In this document: positions 1 to 10,560 of the stretch, one piece after another
Layout of the letters: every line of letters begins with the position of its first letter
Position numbering within the stretch: position 1 is the stretch's first letter
Assembly (NCBI GenBank): GCA_947652605.1
Contig: OX393577.1
Location: forward strand, 68,286,108-68,350,107
Reading direction: 5' to 3'
From: Elmis aenea
Lineage: Eukaryota; Arthropoda; Insecta; Coleoptera; Elmidae
DNA: 64,000 bases
The notes under the pieces: generated by a model
The model's input: only the letters and a program-made list of their open reading frames with translations
Database searches by the model: none
Told to the model about the DNA's origin: nothing
Made by a program: the position numbers and the translations under genes

Positions 1-1
1 A

Positions 2-157
2 CAAATAGTTCAAGAACGTCAGCAAATAGAACTGATTCCACCGAGAGGACATTTTTATGACCCACTACATATTGTCACGTCATTGTTAGAAGAATGCATG
101 GTGCAGGCACCGTGTCTGTATAAATACTGCAATAAAATAAATATTTGGCTACCATAA
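2..157 (+). CDS. Possible 3' terminal coding fragment of an unidentified gene
   Basis: Frame 2 is open from the window edge to a TAA at 155-157 and would encode about 51 residues, including HFYDPLHIVTSLLEEC. The other two forward frames are closed early. I do not recognise the protein. The composition looks coding-like (few low-complexity residues). However, an AATAAA lies at 131-136 inside the frame, so the real stop or poly(A) site may differ. It could be the last exon of a gene lying to the left, or chance. The start is outside the window. Confidence 0.25.
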   Translation, partial: QIVQERQQIELIPPRGHFYDPLHIVTSLLEECMVQAPCLYKYCNKINIWLP

Positions 158-549
158 TATTTATGTTTGTATTTAAATAGCCGTGAGCTGTTTTTCAATA
201 ACCCGATTATTATGCTCTAACAGTTTATAATTACGTGGTAATGAATACACTAACGGTCTTATCTGGCTTAAGTTTATTTTTTTTTAAGGCATAATTGTCT
301 CAAAAGTTACAAAATAAAGTGAACGTCCTCAAATTTTAATACAACACTTAAAACTTCAGACACAGGATTTTTTATTTTTCTCTTCAAAAATTACATTTTA
401 ATTTAGATTAAATAAAATAGTGTCTACGTTAAAATATTTGGTACAAACATAGTTGATCAAACTTGATTTTTAAAAGCATTCGACTCATTTCCTTTGAAAT
501 ATATGAAAAGCTCTTAAACTTCAGATATTGAGCAAATTTATTTATGAGA
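158..549. other. Gene-free AT-rich stretch
   Basis: Nothing recognisable: AT-rich sequence with short homopolymers and no credible ORF. Confidence 0.6.
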
Positions 550-557
550 CCGTAATG

Positions 558-817
558 CGGTGGTTTCCAACCTGTGGGGTGCGCCCCCTAGGGGGGCGCG
601 AGTCTATTGCAAAGGGAGCGCGCAGCTGTTACCAAAATATCAACAAACAAAAAGAATTTAATTTATACAGAATAAAATATATTATTTTGTAGGCCATTAA
701 ATAATTATAATATCAGGGCAGTATTTATGAAATTAGATTGTTAGGAAAAGTGAAGGGGGCACAAAATGTTTTGTATGGAAAAGGAGAGAGGAGGTGCAAA
801 AAGGTTGGAAACCACTG
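558..817. mobile_element. hAT-type MITE (260 bp)
   Basis: The ends are imperfect terminal inverted repeats: left begins CGGTGGTTTCCAACC and the reverse complement of the right begins CAGTGGTTTCCAACC. They are flanked by an exact 8-bp target-site duplication, CCGTAATG, at 550-557 and 818-825. The 8-bp duplication and the CAGTGGTT-type end are hallmarks of hAT transposons. The interior has a GC-rich patch (GGGGCGCG-type) near the left end and no transposase, so it is non-autonomous. Confidence 0.85.
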
Positions 818-825
818 CCGTAATG

Positions 826-1691
826 TGTTACTAAATTGTTCAATAACTGTGGAGTATCTCGAATGTAGGAAGCAAATTTTGTGTGATCCAAAAGAATGCT
901 TAATAATTTAGGAAAAAATCGCAAAATTTACCTCTTAAAATAAGTAATTTTTATGAAATATTAAGAATGCACATCTAAGCTCTACTAAAACAGAGTTTTT
1001 AAACAAAAACAAAAAAAAAATATTTACCGTCAGTTAAATTAGACATCTGTAGATATGCCGTAAAGTTGTCTTTCTGAAGCGAAATTTGATACTTGAGTAA
1101 AAATATGGTAAAAAAAAAAGAAAAATATTTATGTTATCAATAGTAATATTTAAACGAAATAAACAACCACTATTTAAAAATGATAGTATTACATAAAAAG
1201 AGCAATTATTTTTACAGTAAACTGATAAAATATTACAGGATATGTTTTGCGGGAATAATGAGAAGTAATAGCCGTTTTAAATATGTAGATTATCAACAAA
1301 AAGCTGTTAAAATATTTGTTATTAACAGCCACTTAGTTTAATTACAGGGTAATTTTAAAAAATAGTAAAAAACACAGCGTATGTACTTCTGGGAAACTTA
1401 TGAAAAAAATATTTAAAAAACATAAAAATGTTATATTTAACAATAAAAGTAACAAAGAGCCAAGGTAAGCCGTTATCAAATATATGCATTGCAGAAAATT
1501 TGTATTCTATTATCTTGTGGCCTTAATTATTGTTTTATTGCAATGTTTTTTTAAAGTAAGGGAATTTTTTTAACGCAAATACAGATAGTGTGTATCAATA
1601 ATAAACAACGTAGAAGCTATTTGAAATTAAAATCACTAAACTGATTTGATACATCAACTGACTGATTTTAATTGTTATTCAATCGATTCAG
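826..1691. other. Gene-free AT-rich stretch
   Basis: No ORF, RNA gene or clear repeat was found; long A/T runs only. Confidence 0.6.
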
Positions 1692-1838
1692 ATCGATTTG
1701 ACTTCGGTAATCATAGTTCTGGATTATTTTTTCTACAAGTTTTATGGCCCACTGCCTCAAGCTACAAAGAGGTTGTACGTAAAGGAAAAACCCAGCTTTT
1801 GCTTTTCAAAATATGACGTCAATGGACAAAGATATCAG
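1692..1838 (+). CDS. Possible internal exon of unknown gene or element
   Basis: A 147-bp interval lies between a CAG acceptor-like site (ending 1691) and a CAG|GTAGGC donor-like site (1839). It is open in one frame for exactly 49 codons, with residues such as FYKFYGPLPQATKRLYVK and SFCFSKYDVNGQ. The composition is more protein-like than neighbouring frames. I cannot assign a family, and no neighbouring exon was found. It may be a relic of a transposase or a host exon. Low confidence. Confidence 0.22.
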
Positions 1839-2179
1839 GTAGGCCACCACAACAGCTACTTGCTGCACTTCTTAGAAAAGTATGCCCTGATTTATGAATT
1901 TTCGCCTGTTCTACAAAGTTTACTGGAATGAATCATCTTATCATATTCTTACAACAAAAGAATTCTAAAACAATATGAGCGTACTCAGATTCCTGTGCTG
2001 AAAAGGCTTTAATAAGATAGTTTTAAAATTTTTCATTTGCATGAATCTACCAACGTTTTTGAGATATATGTTCTTTGAAAATATTAAAGAATACAGATTT
2101 TCAACAAAATAATAATATTTAACGATTTAACGCCAGAACAAAATAACTTACCAAAACCACTGTTCTACATTTTTTTCTA

Positions 2180-3040
2180 ATTCACCAGAGCATTACAGAA
2201 GAAAAGAAAGTTTGTTCTACTATCTTTCTAGACGTAGCGAAGGCTTTCGACAAAGTGTGGCATGATGGTTTAAATTATAAACTAAGATCGCTCCTCCCAA
2301 AACAATACTCCCAAATTCTTCAGTCCTACATCTCAGAGAGACACTTCAGAATAAAGCAAAAAGAATCTTATTCAGAACAAATTAAAGCAGGAGTTCCACA
2401 AGGAAGTGTACTAGGTCCGGTCCGATACCTATTGTATACTTGTGATATTCCAAAGTTAGAAAACAATATCATAGCGACCTTTGCCGACGACACGGCTATT
2501 TTAGCAGTGGGAAGAAACAATATAGAATCATCCGAAAAATTACAAGCAGCTGCCAATCGCATTTATCAACTGGACAAAAACATGGCGTATAAAGTTAAGT
2601 GAAACTAATTCCAGAACAAAACACTAAGGAACATCGCTGTTGCACATTGGTATTACAGAAATAGTGACATACATCGGGATCTCAACATGCACTGTAACCA
2701 ACAGCATTAAGAAGTTTGCCAAGAGCCACGAAGAAAGGCTCCATCAACATGTAAACGTCGAGGCGATCCAGCTCCTGGACACTACAGGATTAGTAAGAAG
2801 ACTTAAAAGGGTTAAACCTTTTGAGTTAGTTTAAGCAAAAGTTTAAAAACAGAGACTGTAGTGTGCACGTTAATAATTAGTGTACTTATATATTAGCAAA
2901 CTAAGGACTACTATTGGGTAAACCTTAATCTAAGTTTGAACATTATTAATTTAGGCTAGAGTTTAACTGCTCATTGATCCCAAAGACCAGATTGCATTGT
3001 TGTAAACTCTATTAGGGTTTGAATAAACAAAAAATAACAA
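2180..3040 (+). pseudogene. jockey-clade non-LTR retrotransposon, truncated and internally deleted
   Basis: About 2195-2600 encodes part of the reverse transcriptase: FLDVAKAFDKVWHDGL, then AGVPQGSVLGP, then the catalytic FADDTAIL. The frame then jumps over a deletion of several hundred bases (around 2615-2640) into the extreme C-terminus. It shifts frame once near 2695 and ends RRLKRVKPFELV at a TAA (2832-2834). A C-terminal RLKRxKPF tail is typical of jockey elements. About 200 bp of 3' UTR with AATAAA near 3022 follows. It is 5'-truncated and dead. Confidence 0.8.
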
Positions 3041-3680
3041 TCAGAGGATTATATAATACTTCAATTTCAGCTGTAAATTTTTATCGTTCATCAAATTAAT
3101 TTAGAAAAATACGGTTTTCTTATAGCCGTTTAATTTAAGTCACAAAATAAAATAATTACTGCTGAAGTTTGAGAATCCACTGTCAAATGGCAACTACAGT
3201 TTTAATGTAACAATAAAGATACATAAAGAAATTTACTAGAGTATTATTTTACAAATAACAAAAAAACCCTGGGGCAGTAGATATACAATATTAATAGCTT
3301 TTAAACGTCGGAGAATTCAACTAGATATTTTCATTAACAAAATAGTATAACGCAAAGGTTTTCAGAACAACTATTAATTGGTTTTATTAAATAAATGCGT
3401 GTCTTTTTTGATTTCGAAGGACCAACCAAGTAATTTGTAAAACGATAAATATGTGCAAAAAAGTCAGATTGGAAATGTAATTAATAATTTAAAGGAATTA
3501 AAAAATATTTCTGTCTGTTATTTTAATCCCATCGCATTTTTACCTATGAATGTATTGATTTATGGCGAGTTTTTTGACCTTCCTTTCGGCAGACTTTTAA
3601 TGTTTTTTTTTATAACAATCAGTTGCATTTTATCAATCTCCGCTACTTGTTAAAACAAACAGAAAATGATGGGATTTCTG
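3041..3680. other. Gene-free stretch
   Basis: AT-rich. A short open frame at 3453-3653 has no recognisable similarity and no splice context. Confidence 0.5.
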
Positions 3681-3692
3681 ACTTAATCTACA

Positions 3693-5484
3693 TCATCATC
3701 ATCATCATCATCATCATCGTTGTCCTCTTGTACCCGTAGGTGTCGAGGTTTGTTCCTTCACTTTTTTCCTTCGGCAAAGCTACGCCACCCCTTTCGGTCC
3801 CTGGCCAATACTTTTGCTTCTTCCCATGTTTTTCCTCTACGTTTTATTGCCTCCACTACGCTGCTGTTCCATGTTGTTCTGGGTCGTCCCCTTCTGTTTT
3901 TGCCTATTTTTCTGGCTTCCCATACTTTCTTGACTTGCCTTGTGCTGTCCATTCGTATTAAGTGGCCTGTCCACTTTAATTTCTTTTCCTCTATTTTACT
4001 TGTCAGTGATTTCATTTTAAGTTTTTCTCTTATGTATTCGTTTCTTATTTTATCTGTTCTTTTTACCCCTTCCACCTTTCGTAGGTACCGCATTTCTGCA
4101 GCCTGTAATCTATTCTCTTGTCCTTTATTCAGTACCCAATTCTCAGCACCATATATTAAAATTGGTATGTAGATTGTGTTGTATACTGTTATTTTTGTTT
4201 CACTTGATATCTCCTTTTTATTCAAAAAATTCTTATATATGGCGTTGTATGTTCTTGTTGCTGTTTTTATCCTGTTTCCTATTTCATTTTCTTGTGTTCC
4301 TTTACTGTTTATAATTATTCCAAGATACTTGAATTCCTCTACTTGTTCTAACATTTCTTCTCCGAGTCTGATGTTGATTTTCTTTTCTTTATTTGAGATA
4401 GCCATTACTTTTGTTTTTTTCTTATTCACTAATAGGTTATAGTTTTTCATTATCTGGGCCCACACATTAATATTATTCTCAAGTTCTTTTTCGTTTTTAG
4501 CGACCAGCACAACATCATCTGCGAATACACAAGCTTGTACTTGGACTTGTTTTAGATTGTGAAAACCTATTGTGTATTTCGTCGTTTGGTTCCAGGTTTG
4601 TTTTATAACTTCATCAATTAGGCTTATAAATAGTAGCGGGCTTAGTACTCCTCCTTGCCGTACTCCATATTTATTTACAAAATGTCCCGAGGTTTGGTTA
4701 CATGTTCGTACTTTGTTACGTGTTGTTCTGTATAGACTTTTGACTGTCTCTAGTATATCAGTATTTACTCCTTTGTTCTTCAAGGCGTTCCATATTTCTT
4801 CTCTGTTCACCATATCGAAAGCCTTTTCCATATCTATGAATCCTAGGTACACATTTTCTCCCTTCCTTAGTGTTTTTTTCTATGATCTGCTGAATTGTGA
4901 ATATGTGGTCATGTACACTATGAGCTGGTCTAAAGCCGCTTTGTTCATCTGCTAATTGTGTTTCTACAATGTTTCTTACTTTGTTTTCAATAATGCTTTC
5001 ATAAACCTTTAGTGCAGTGCATAATAGTGATATTCCCCGATAATTGCTGCAGTCTTTTGGGTCTCCTCTTTTGTATATCGGGTGTATAATAGACATATTC
5101 CATTCGTTAGGTATGCTTTTTGTTCTCCAGGCCAAGTTTAGTATTTCAAGGAATTTTTCCTTTCCAGTAGGTCCTAGGTATTTTAGCAGTTCGGAGTCTA
5201 TTTCATCTTCTCCGGCAGCTTTTCCTATTTTCAATTTGTCGAGTGCCTTCTGTAATTCAGTTTCTGTTATAATTTCAGTTGTTTCTTGTATTTGGGTTAA
5301 GTTCATATTTTCTTCGTTTCTTATATCCTCCTTTTGCTCATGCCTTTCATTGTTGAGTAATTCGTAAAAGTATTCTTCCCACCTATCCATAATGCATTTT
5401 CCGTTAGTTATTAATTGTCCATTTCGATCCTTTATAGATTTCACTTTTACTTCTGGTTTATTTCTTACTTACTTTTACTTACTT
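3693..5484 (-). pseudogene. RTE-like non-LTR retrotransposon, 5'-truncated, one frameshift
   Basis: Read on the minus strand, the upstream frame (5444 to 4758) carries the RT fingers, including KAAGEDEIDSELLKYLG, SNYRGISLL and LADEQSGFRPAHSVHDH. Near 4855 a single frameshift moves the reading to a second frame (4852 to 3758). This contains FIDMEKAFDMVNREE, GVRQGGVLSPLLF, the catalytic CVFADDVVLV, and a C-terminal GHLIRM...RRGRPRTTW region typical of RTE-type endonuclease-RT proteins. The 3' end is a (GAT)n microsatellite tail (plus-strand CAT repeats at 3691-3719). The copy is flanked by a 12-bp duplication, ACTTAATCTACA, at 3681-3692 and 5485-5496. The endonuclease domain is missing through 5' truncation. 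Apart from the frameshift it looks young. Confidence 0.88.
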
Positions 5485-5765
5485 ACTTAATCTACAACGC
5501 ATTTTATTTTCTCGTAAAACGCTGGAATCGGGAAAATACTTGTTTTACTGATCGCAGTAGGTAAATAAACGAAAGGTGTTGCATTAATCAGGGCCGACCG
5601 AGTTTCGGACAAGATGCCGAATTTCCTAATAAAACTGGTTAGAAGATTGCATACAAAATGTTAAACAATCTTTTTATTAACGGTAATTTATATTCGCATA
5701 CATTATTTTTATTTGGCAACAAGTCATAACATAACATCACTTTAAATGGGCTTAGGTTGGGACGG

Positions 5766-6345
5766 GTAGAAATATCTCGAAGTGATCATAGAAAACAATG
5801 AAGAAATGGACAAAGAAATAAGCGAAAGGACAGGAAATGCAGGAAGAATATTTAACAGTTTAAGAACAACATTTTTTGGAAATAGAGAAGTCCAAAAACG
5901 AACAAAAGTGGAAGTGGTCAAAAAGGTAGTAACTCCGGCACTTTTATACGGAAGTGAAACGTGGACACTCACAACTAAAAATAGCAGCCGAAATGAGATT
6001 TCCAAGAAAAACCCAAGGAAAAACAAAAAAATAGAATCAGAAACGAAATATATAGAGAACAATTAAAGATAAAATCAGTTGAAACAAAAATACAATAAAG
6101 GCAGCTGAGATGGTTGGGTCACATTTATAGGATGAAAAAAGAAAGGTTAACTAGAAAAGCCCATGAAGCAAGATCACAGGGAAAAAACAAAAGAGGTAGA
6201 CCGAGAAAACCTGGCACAACGAAGTTAAAAAAACAGCAACGGATAGAAACATCAAATGGAAAGACATAAAAAAAGCTAGCACAAGACAGAAAAACGTGGA
6301 AAAAAGTCAGCACAACACAACTCAACAGTCTAAATACATAAATAA
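5766..6345 (+). pseudogene. RTE-like retrotransposon C-terminal relic
   Basis: The plus-strand translation shows KYLEVIIENNEEMDKEIS, TPALLYGSETWTL and, after frameshifts, LRWLGHIYRMKKE and NKRGRPRKTW. This is the region downstream of RT in RTE proteins. The copy has several frameshifts and lacks the RT core. It is a different, older copy from the minus-strand element at 3693-5484. Confidence 0.75.
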
Positions 6346-6369
6346 ATAACTCAAAAATTATTATTGTTA

Positions 6370-8281
6370 TACAGGGTGCACCACGACCCTGAGATTCTTC
6401 GATAGCTCCTTTATTAATGAATATATCAAAAAATGTTTAATACAAATATTGTGTGAACCTATTTTCTACATAACCTAAAATTATTTTCAAATATACAGGG
6501 TGTTTCGTTTGACGGGCACATATAAAAATGTTATTTTTTTAAACAGAACACCCTGTATATTTTTACATTTTTGGATTCCTCTTAAAATTTCCTTAAACAA
6601 ATTTTTAAGGTTATATGGGTCTTAAGTCAACCGGTTTCGTAATATTTACATTTTTGTGAAAATTTTGAGCGATACAGCACTTTCAATTTTTTTTTACATT
6701 AAAGTTATTTAAAAAAGCGGTATAATTTCGTTTAAAATTTAGATTGACAATAGATTAATTAACACTTTGCGCTAGCTACATTTTAAAAATATTATACAGG
6801 GTGTTTTTTACGCTTGGTCAAACTTGTGAAACTTTAAACATCGATAAGTCATTTTTCTTAAATGCAACACCCTGTATATTTTTACATTTTCTTGTAGAGA
6901 ATATAATTGTCTTTCGAAATTATTAAGCATGTCCTATAACTTAAGTTAATATTTTTCGAGCTATCTCGATTTTTATTAGTATTACTAAGGCAATTAAAAT
7001 ATTTTAGTCGGCCATGGACGTAAGTCGTAATTTTTCACAGAATTTTTAAACAAAAGAATAAAAAGAGCTGCAACTTTAATTTTAGGCTAAAAATGTACCC
7101 CATTTTACCGAAATTTATCGTATAAATTGTTCAAGATTCTGTCCTTGTTCTACGCACAGCCGTAGACCTTGTCTGAAAGACTCTAGCTCCCTTTATAACA
7201 TTTCGGGGGTTATACCATCAAAAGCAACACGAATCCTGTTCTGCACATCTTCAGCAGTTGTTGGGGGATCTTGATACACCTGTTTTATGGGTCCCCACAA
7301 AAATAAATCTATAGGGGTAAGATCAGGTGACCTAGGTGGCCAGGAGATTGGTCTACCTCGCCCTGTCCATCTATTAGGATATTCTGTGTTCGGCAACTGC
7401 ATTACTTGCTGTGTTGCTTTTAATGGTATAACCCCCGAAATGTTATCAAGAGTGCTAGAGTCTTTGAAACAACATCTACGGCTGTGCGTAGAACATGAAC
7501 AAGGATATAATTTTGAACAATTTATACGATACATTTCGGGAAAAAGGGGTAAATTATTAGTCTAAAATTAAAGTTGGAGCTCTTTTTATTCTTTTGTTTA
7601 AAAATTCTTTGAAAAAGTACGACTTACGTCCATGGCCGACTTTAAAATATTTTAATTGCCTTAGTAATAATAATAAAAATCGAGATAGCTCGAAAAATAT
7701 TAACTTTAGGTATAGGACATGCTTAATAATTTCGAAAGACAATTATATTCTCTACAAGAAAATGTAAAAATATACAGGGTGCTGCATTTAAGAAAAATGA
7801 CTTATCGATGTTTAAAGTTTCACAAGTTTGACCAAGCGTAAAAAACACCCTGTATAATATTTTTGAAATGTAGCTAGCGCAAAGTGTTAATTAATCTATT
7901 GTCAATTTAATTTTTAAACGAAATATTACCGTTTTTTTAAATAACTTTAATGTTAAAAAAAATGAAAGTGCTGTATTGCTCAAAAATTTCACAAAAATGT
8001 AAATATTACGAAAACGGTTGACTTAAGACCCATATAACCTTATACATTTTTTAAAGGAAATTTTAAGAGGAATCCAAAAATGTAAAAATATACAGGGTGT
8101 TCTGTTTAAAAAAATTACATTTTTATATGTGCCGGTCAAACGAAACACCCTGTATATTTGAAAATAATTTTAGGTTATGTAGAAAATAGGTTCGCACAAT
8201 ATTTGTATTTAACATTTTTTGATATTTACATTAATAAAGGAGCTATTGAAGAATCTCAAGGTCGTGGTGCACCCTGTATAC
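6370..8281. mobile_element. Fold-back element with 0.86-kb inverted arms around transposase fragments
   Basis: The left arm (about 6370-7231) and right arm (about 7411-8281) are long imperfect inverted copies; the spacer is about 180 bp. The ends are TATACAGGGTGCACCACGAC and its complement. Each arm contains further TACAGGGTG / CACCCTGTA motifs in alternating orientation (near 6493, 6549, 6794, 6868 and mirror positions). The centre encodes pieces of a DDE transposase. On the minus strand these include WTGRGRPISWPPRSPDLTP and FLWGPIKQVYQDPP. The transposase C-terminus (GITPEML...) occurs twice, once per arm, in opposite orientation. The SPDLTPxDxFLWG block is characteristic of Tc1/mariner-like transposases. 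The structure is a palindromic, defective derivative. Confidence 0.8.
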
Positions 8282-9224
8282 AGCGTAATTAAAACTCGTT
8301 TTTTAGCAAAAGTACCTCGCTTCATATAAGCTTGTATTATAAATTATCCTTTAAAAACAACCAAATACGGTATACTTCTTGGAAGAGTAGACTTGCACAA
8401 TTTTTAGAATCATTGAAATGTAAATATTTTCTGATTTTAATCATTTAAACTTAAATTTCACTAGAATTACGTCAGATTTAAGTTCGTTTTGTTTATAATT
8501 AAGTACAAGAAACAAAATATTTTTGTCTAATCTCAACATTTATTTAACTATTTAAATAACATTAAGCTTATTTGTTTTTTAAACTGGTAGATTTTTGTGT
8601 TACATGGCAAATTTCATTGTAAAATGGCACGGATTTTCTCCTTAGCCAACCCATTGTGAACCATTCTTATTATAATTGATTACGCAAACTCATTTACTAA
8701 ATAATTTTCAATTGGTCGAAGCATATGGAAATTTTAAAATATAGTGTTAATTGTCTACATATAAAAAGCTCACACAAAATTATACCAGTTGTCTTCTCAA
8801 TTTGTTTTCCCAAAAAATGGACCACTTTCATAATAAACAGGCTAAATTCTTAAATTATCCTAAACAAAAGAGTTACAAAGTAAAACGAAAAGCCAATTTT
8901 TCAAACGCATAAAGTTGTTTTGAAAACGTTACGTAATTTAAACCAATCAACTTAAAAGCTTTTTAAAAAATTGTTTCTTGTGGATGTCCATACATTTGTA
9001 TATATTGTGCGCATTACATGTCCTTTTTTACTTTAAATATCTTAAACAGGTACGAGTTTCCTTGAGCCATTTATCGCCACTTCCTGATAATACAGGTTTA
9101 GGGAATAAGAAGTAGGTATTTTTTTATGGTAATTCCATTCGTGTAACCTTGAAGATAATAACAGTTTTTTGGCTATTATTAGACGTTTGTGTGTAGATTA
9201 GAACTTCTAATATTATTAATAAGA
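8282..9224. other. Gene-free stretch
   Basis: AT-rich sequence; no gene or clear repeat recognised. Confidence 0.5.
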
Positions 9225-10560
9225 TGTTCATAGAATGCCTAAACCGGGCAAACCACTGAATGATGCCAAATCCTACAGGCCCATCTCTCTACTACCGATT
9301 ATTTCAAAATTATTCGAATAACTTCTCATAAAAAGATTTCGAGCGTTAATAGACAATAGTAAGCTAATCCCAGACTATCAATTCGGTTTTAGACAGAAAC
9401 ATTCGACTATCGATCAAGTACACCGCATCACTGATGTAATTGAACGAGCCCTCGAAGAAAAGCAAGTCTGTTCTGCAGTTTTCTTAGACGTTGCTGCAAA
9501 ACGCTTCCTTAGTAATACATCTCTGACAGACTCTACAGAATAAAACAAGAATATGACTATTCCGACTTGAAGGAGATAAAAGCAGGCGTACCACAGGGTA
9601 GCGTCCTTGGTCCTGTCCTTTATCTTTTATACACTAGTGATGTACCAGTACTAGAAGAAGTTACTGTAGCCACATTTGCAGACTACACTGTACTACCTGC
9701 AGTAGGCAAAGATCAAGAAACATCCACTAGAGAGTTGCAAACAGCAAGTAACGTAATGCTCAACTATACCAAAGAATGAAAAATTAAGCTCCATGTCCAT
9801 CCATGTCAATTTTTCAAATAAAAGGATAACGGATCCGCTGCTACAAATGGGACCATAGTGCCATATGAAAATCAAGCGAAGTATCTTGGCATGACCCTTG
9901 ACGCAAAATTGCGATGGAAAGAACATGTTAAAAAGAAAAAAACCGAACTTAATCTAAAATACAGACAGTACTTCTGGCTTCTTGGAAGATATTCCAAATT
10001 ATCATTACATAATAAGATCCTAACATACAAACAGGTCCTTAAACCGGTGTGGCGTTACGGTATTCAACTTTGGGGTTGCACCCAAGACAGCAATATCCAG
10101 ACTTTCCAAAACAAAGTGCTACGTAATATGGTAAACGCTCCATGGTACGTCCAGGGCCGTTGAGAGAGAGGGGCAGGGGGGGCTCCGAGCCCCGGGCCCG
10201 GAAGTAATTTAAGGGCCCAGAAGACCACATACTTTTTTAATTATGGTGTATTAAATATTCACGATTCACAATTCGTTTTTTTTAAATACATTTTTAAAAT
10301 AATTTATTTACTTGGGGCCCATGTAAATTTTTACCCCCGGCCCGGCGACGTCTCTCGACGCCTCTGGGTACGTCCGCAACAGTGATCTTCATCGAGATCT
10401 TGGTATACCAATGGTTAAGGAAGAAATTAAAAGGTTTTCTGGTAAACACGAGGCCAGGCTCCACCATCATGAGAATGCAGAAGCTCTTCAACTGCTGGAC
10501 AACCAACATCTTGTCCGAAGATTGAAGAGGACCAAGCCCTTTTGAACTCGTGTAGTGTGT
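9225..10560 (+). pseudogene. jockey-clade retrotransposon, degenerate, interrupted by a MITE
   Basis: Translation gives KSYRPISLLPIISKLFE, DYQFGFRQKHSTIDQVHRIT and VCSAVFLDV. After a deletion it continues with AGVPQGSVLGPVLYLLYTSD and FADYTVLPAV, then KYLGMTLDAKLRWKEHV and YGIQLWGC. The catalytic FADD reads FADY here, so the RT cannot be active. The C-terminal codons resume after a 215-bp insertion (10152-10366): NSDLHRDLGIPMV, then RRLKRTKPF. One extra T shifts the last codons relative to the copy at 2180-3040, which ends in the same way. Confidence 0.82.
10152..10366. mobile_element. hAT-type MITE inserted in the jockey copy
   Basis: The left end CAGGGCCGTTGAGAGAG and the reverse complement of the right end CAGAGGCGTCGAGAGAC form the inverted repeat. 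An exact 8-bp target-site duplication, GGTACGTC, lies at 10144-10151 and 10367-10374. Removing the element and one duplication restores the jockey reading frame across NAPWYV|RNSDLHRD. The subterminal regions are GC-rich and the middle AT-rich. No transposase. Confidence 0.88.

Noticed and set aside
3691..3719. Independent CAT microsatellite
   Set aside because: It lies exactly at the 3' end of the minus-strand RTE copy, next to its target duplication, so it is the element's (GAT)n tail.
3720..4442. Plus-strand open frames over the RTE copy
   Set aside because: Shadows of the minus-strand reverse transcriptase; no recognisable protein.
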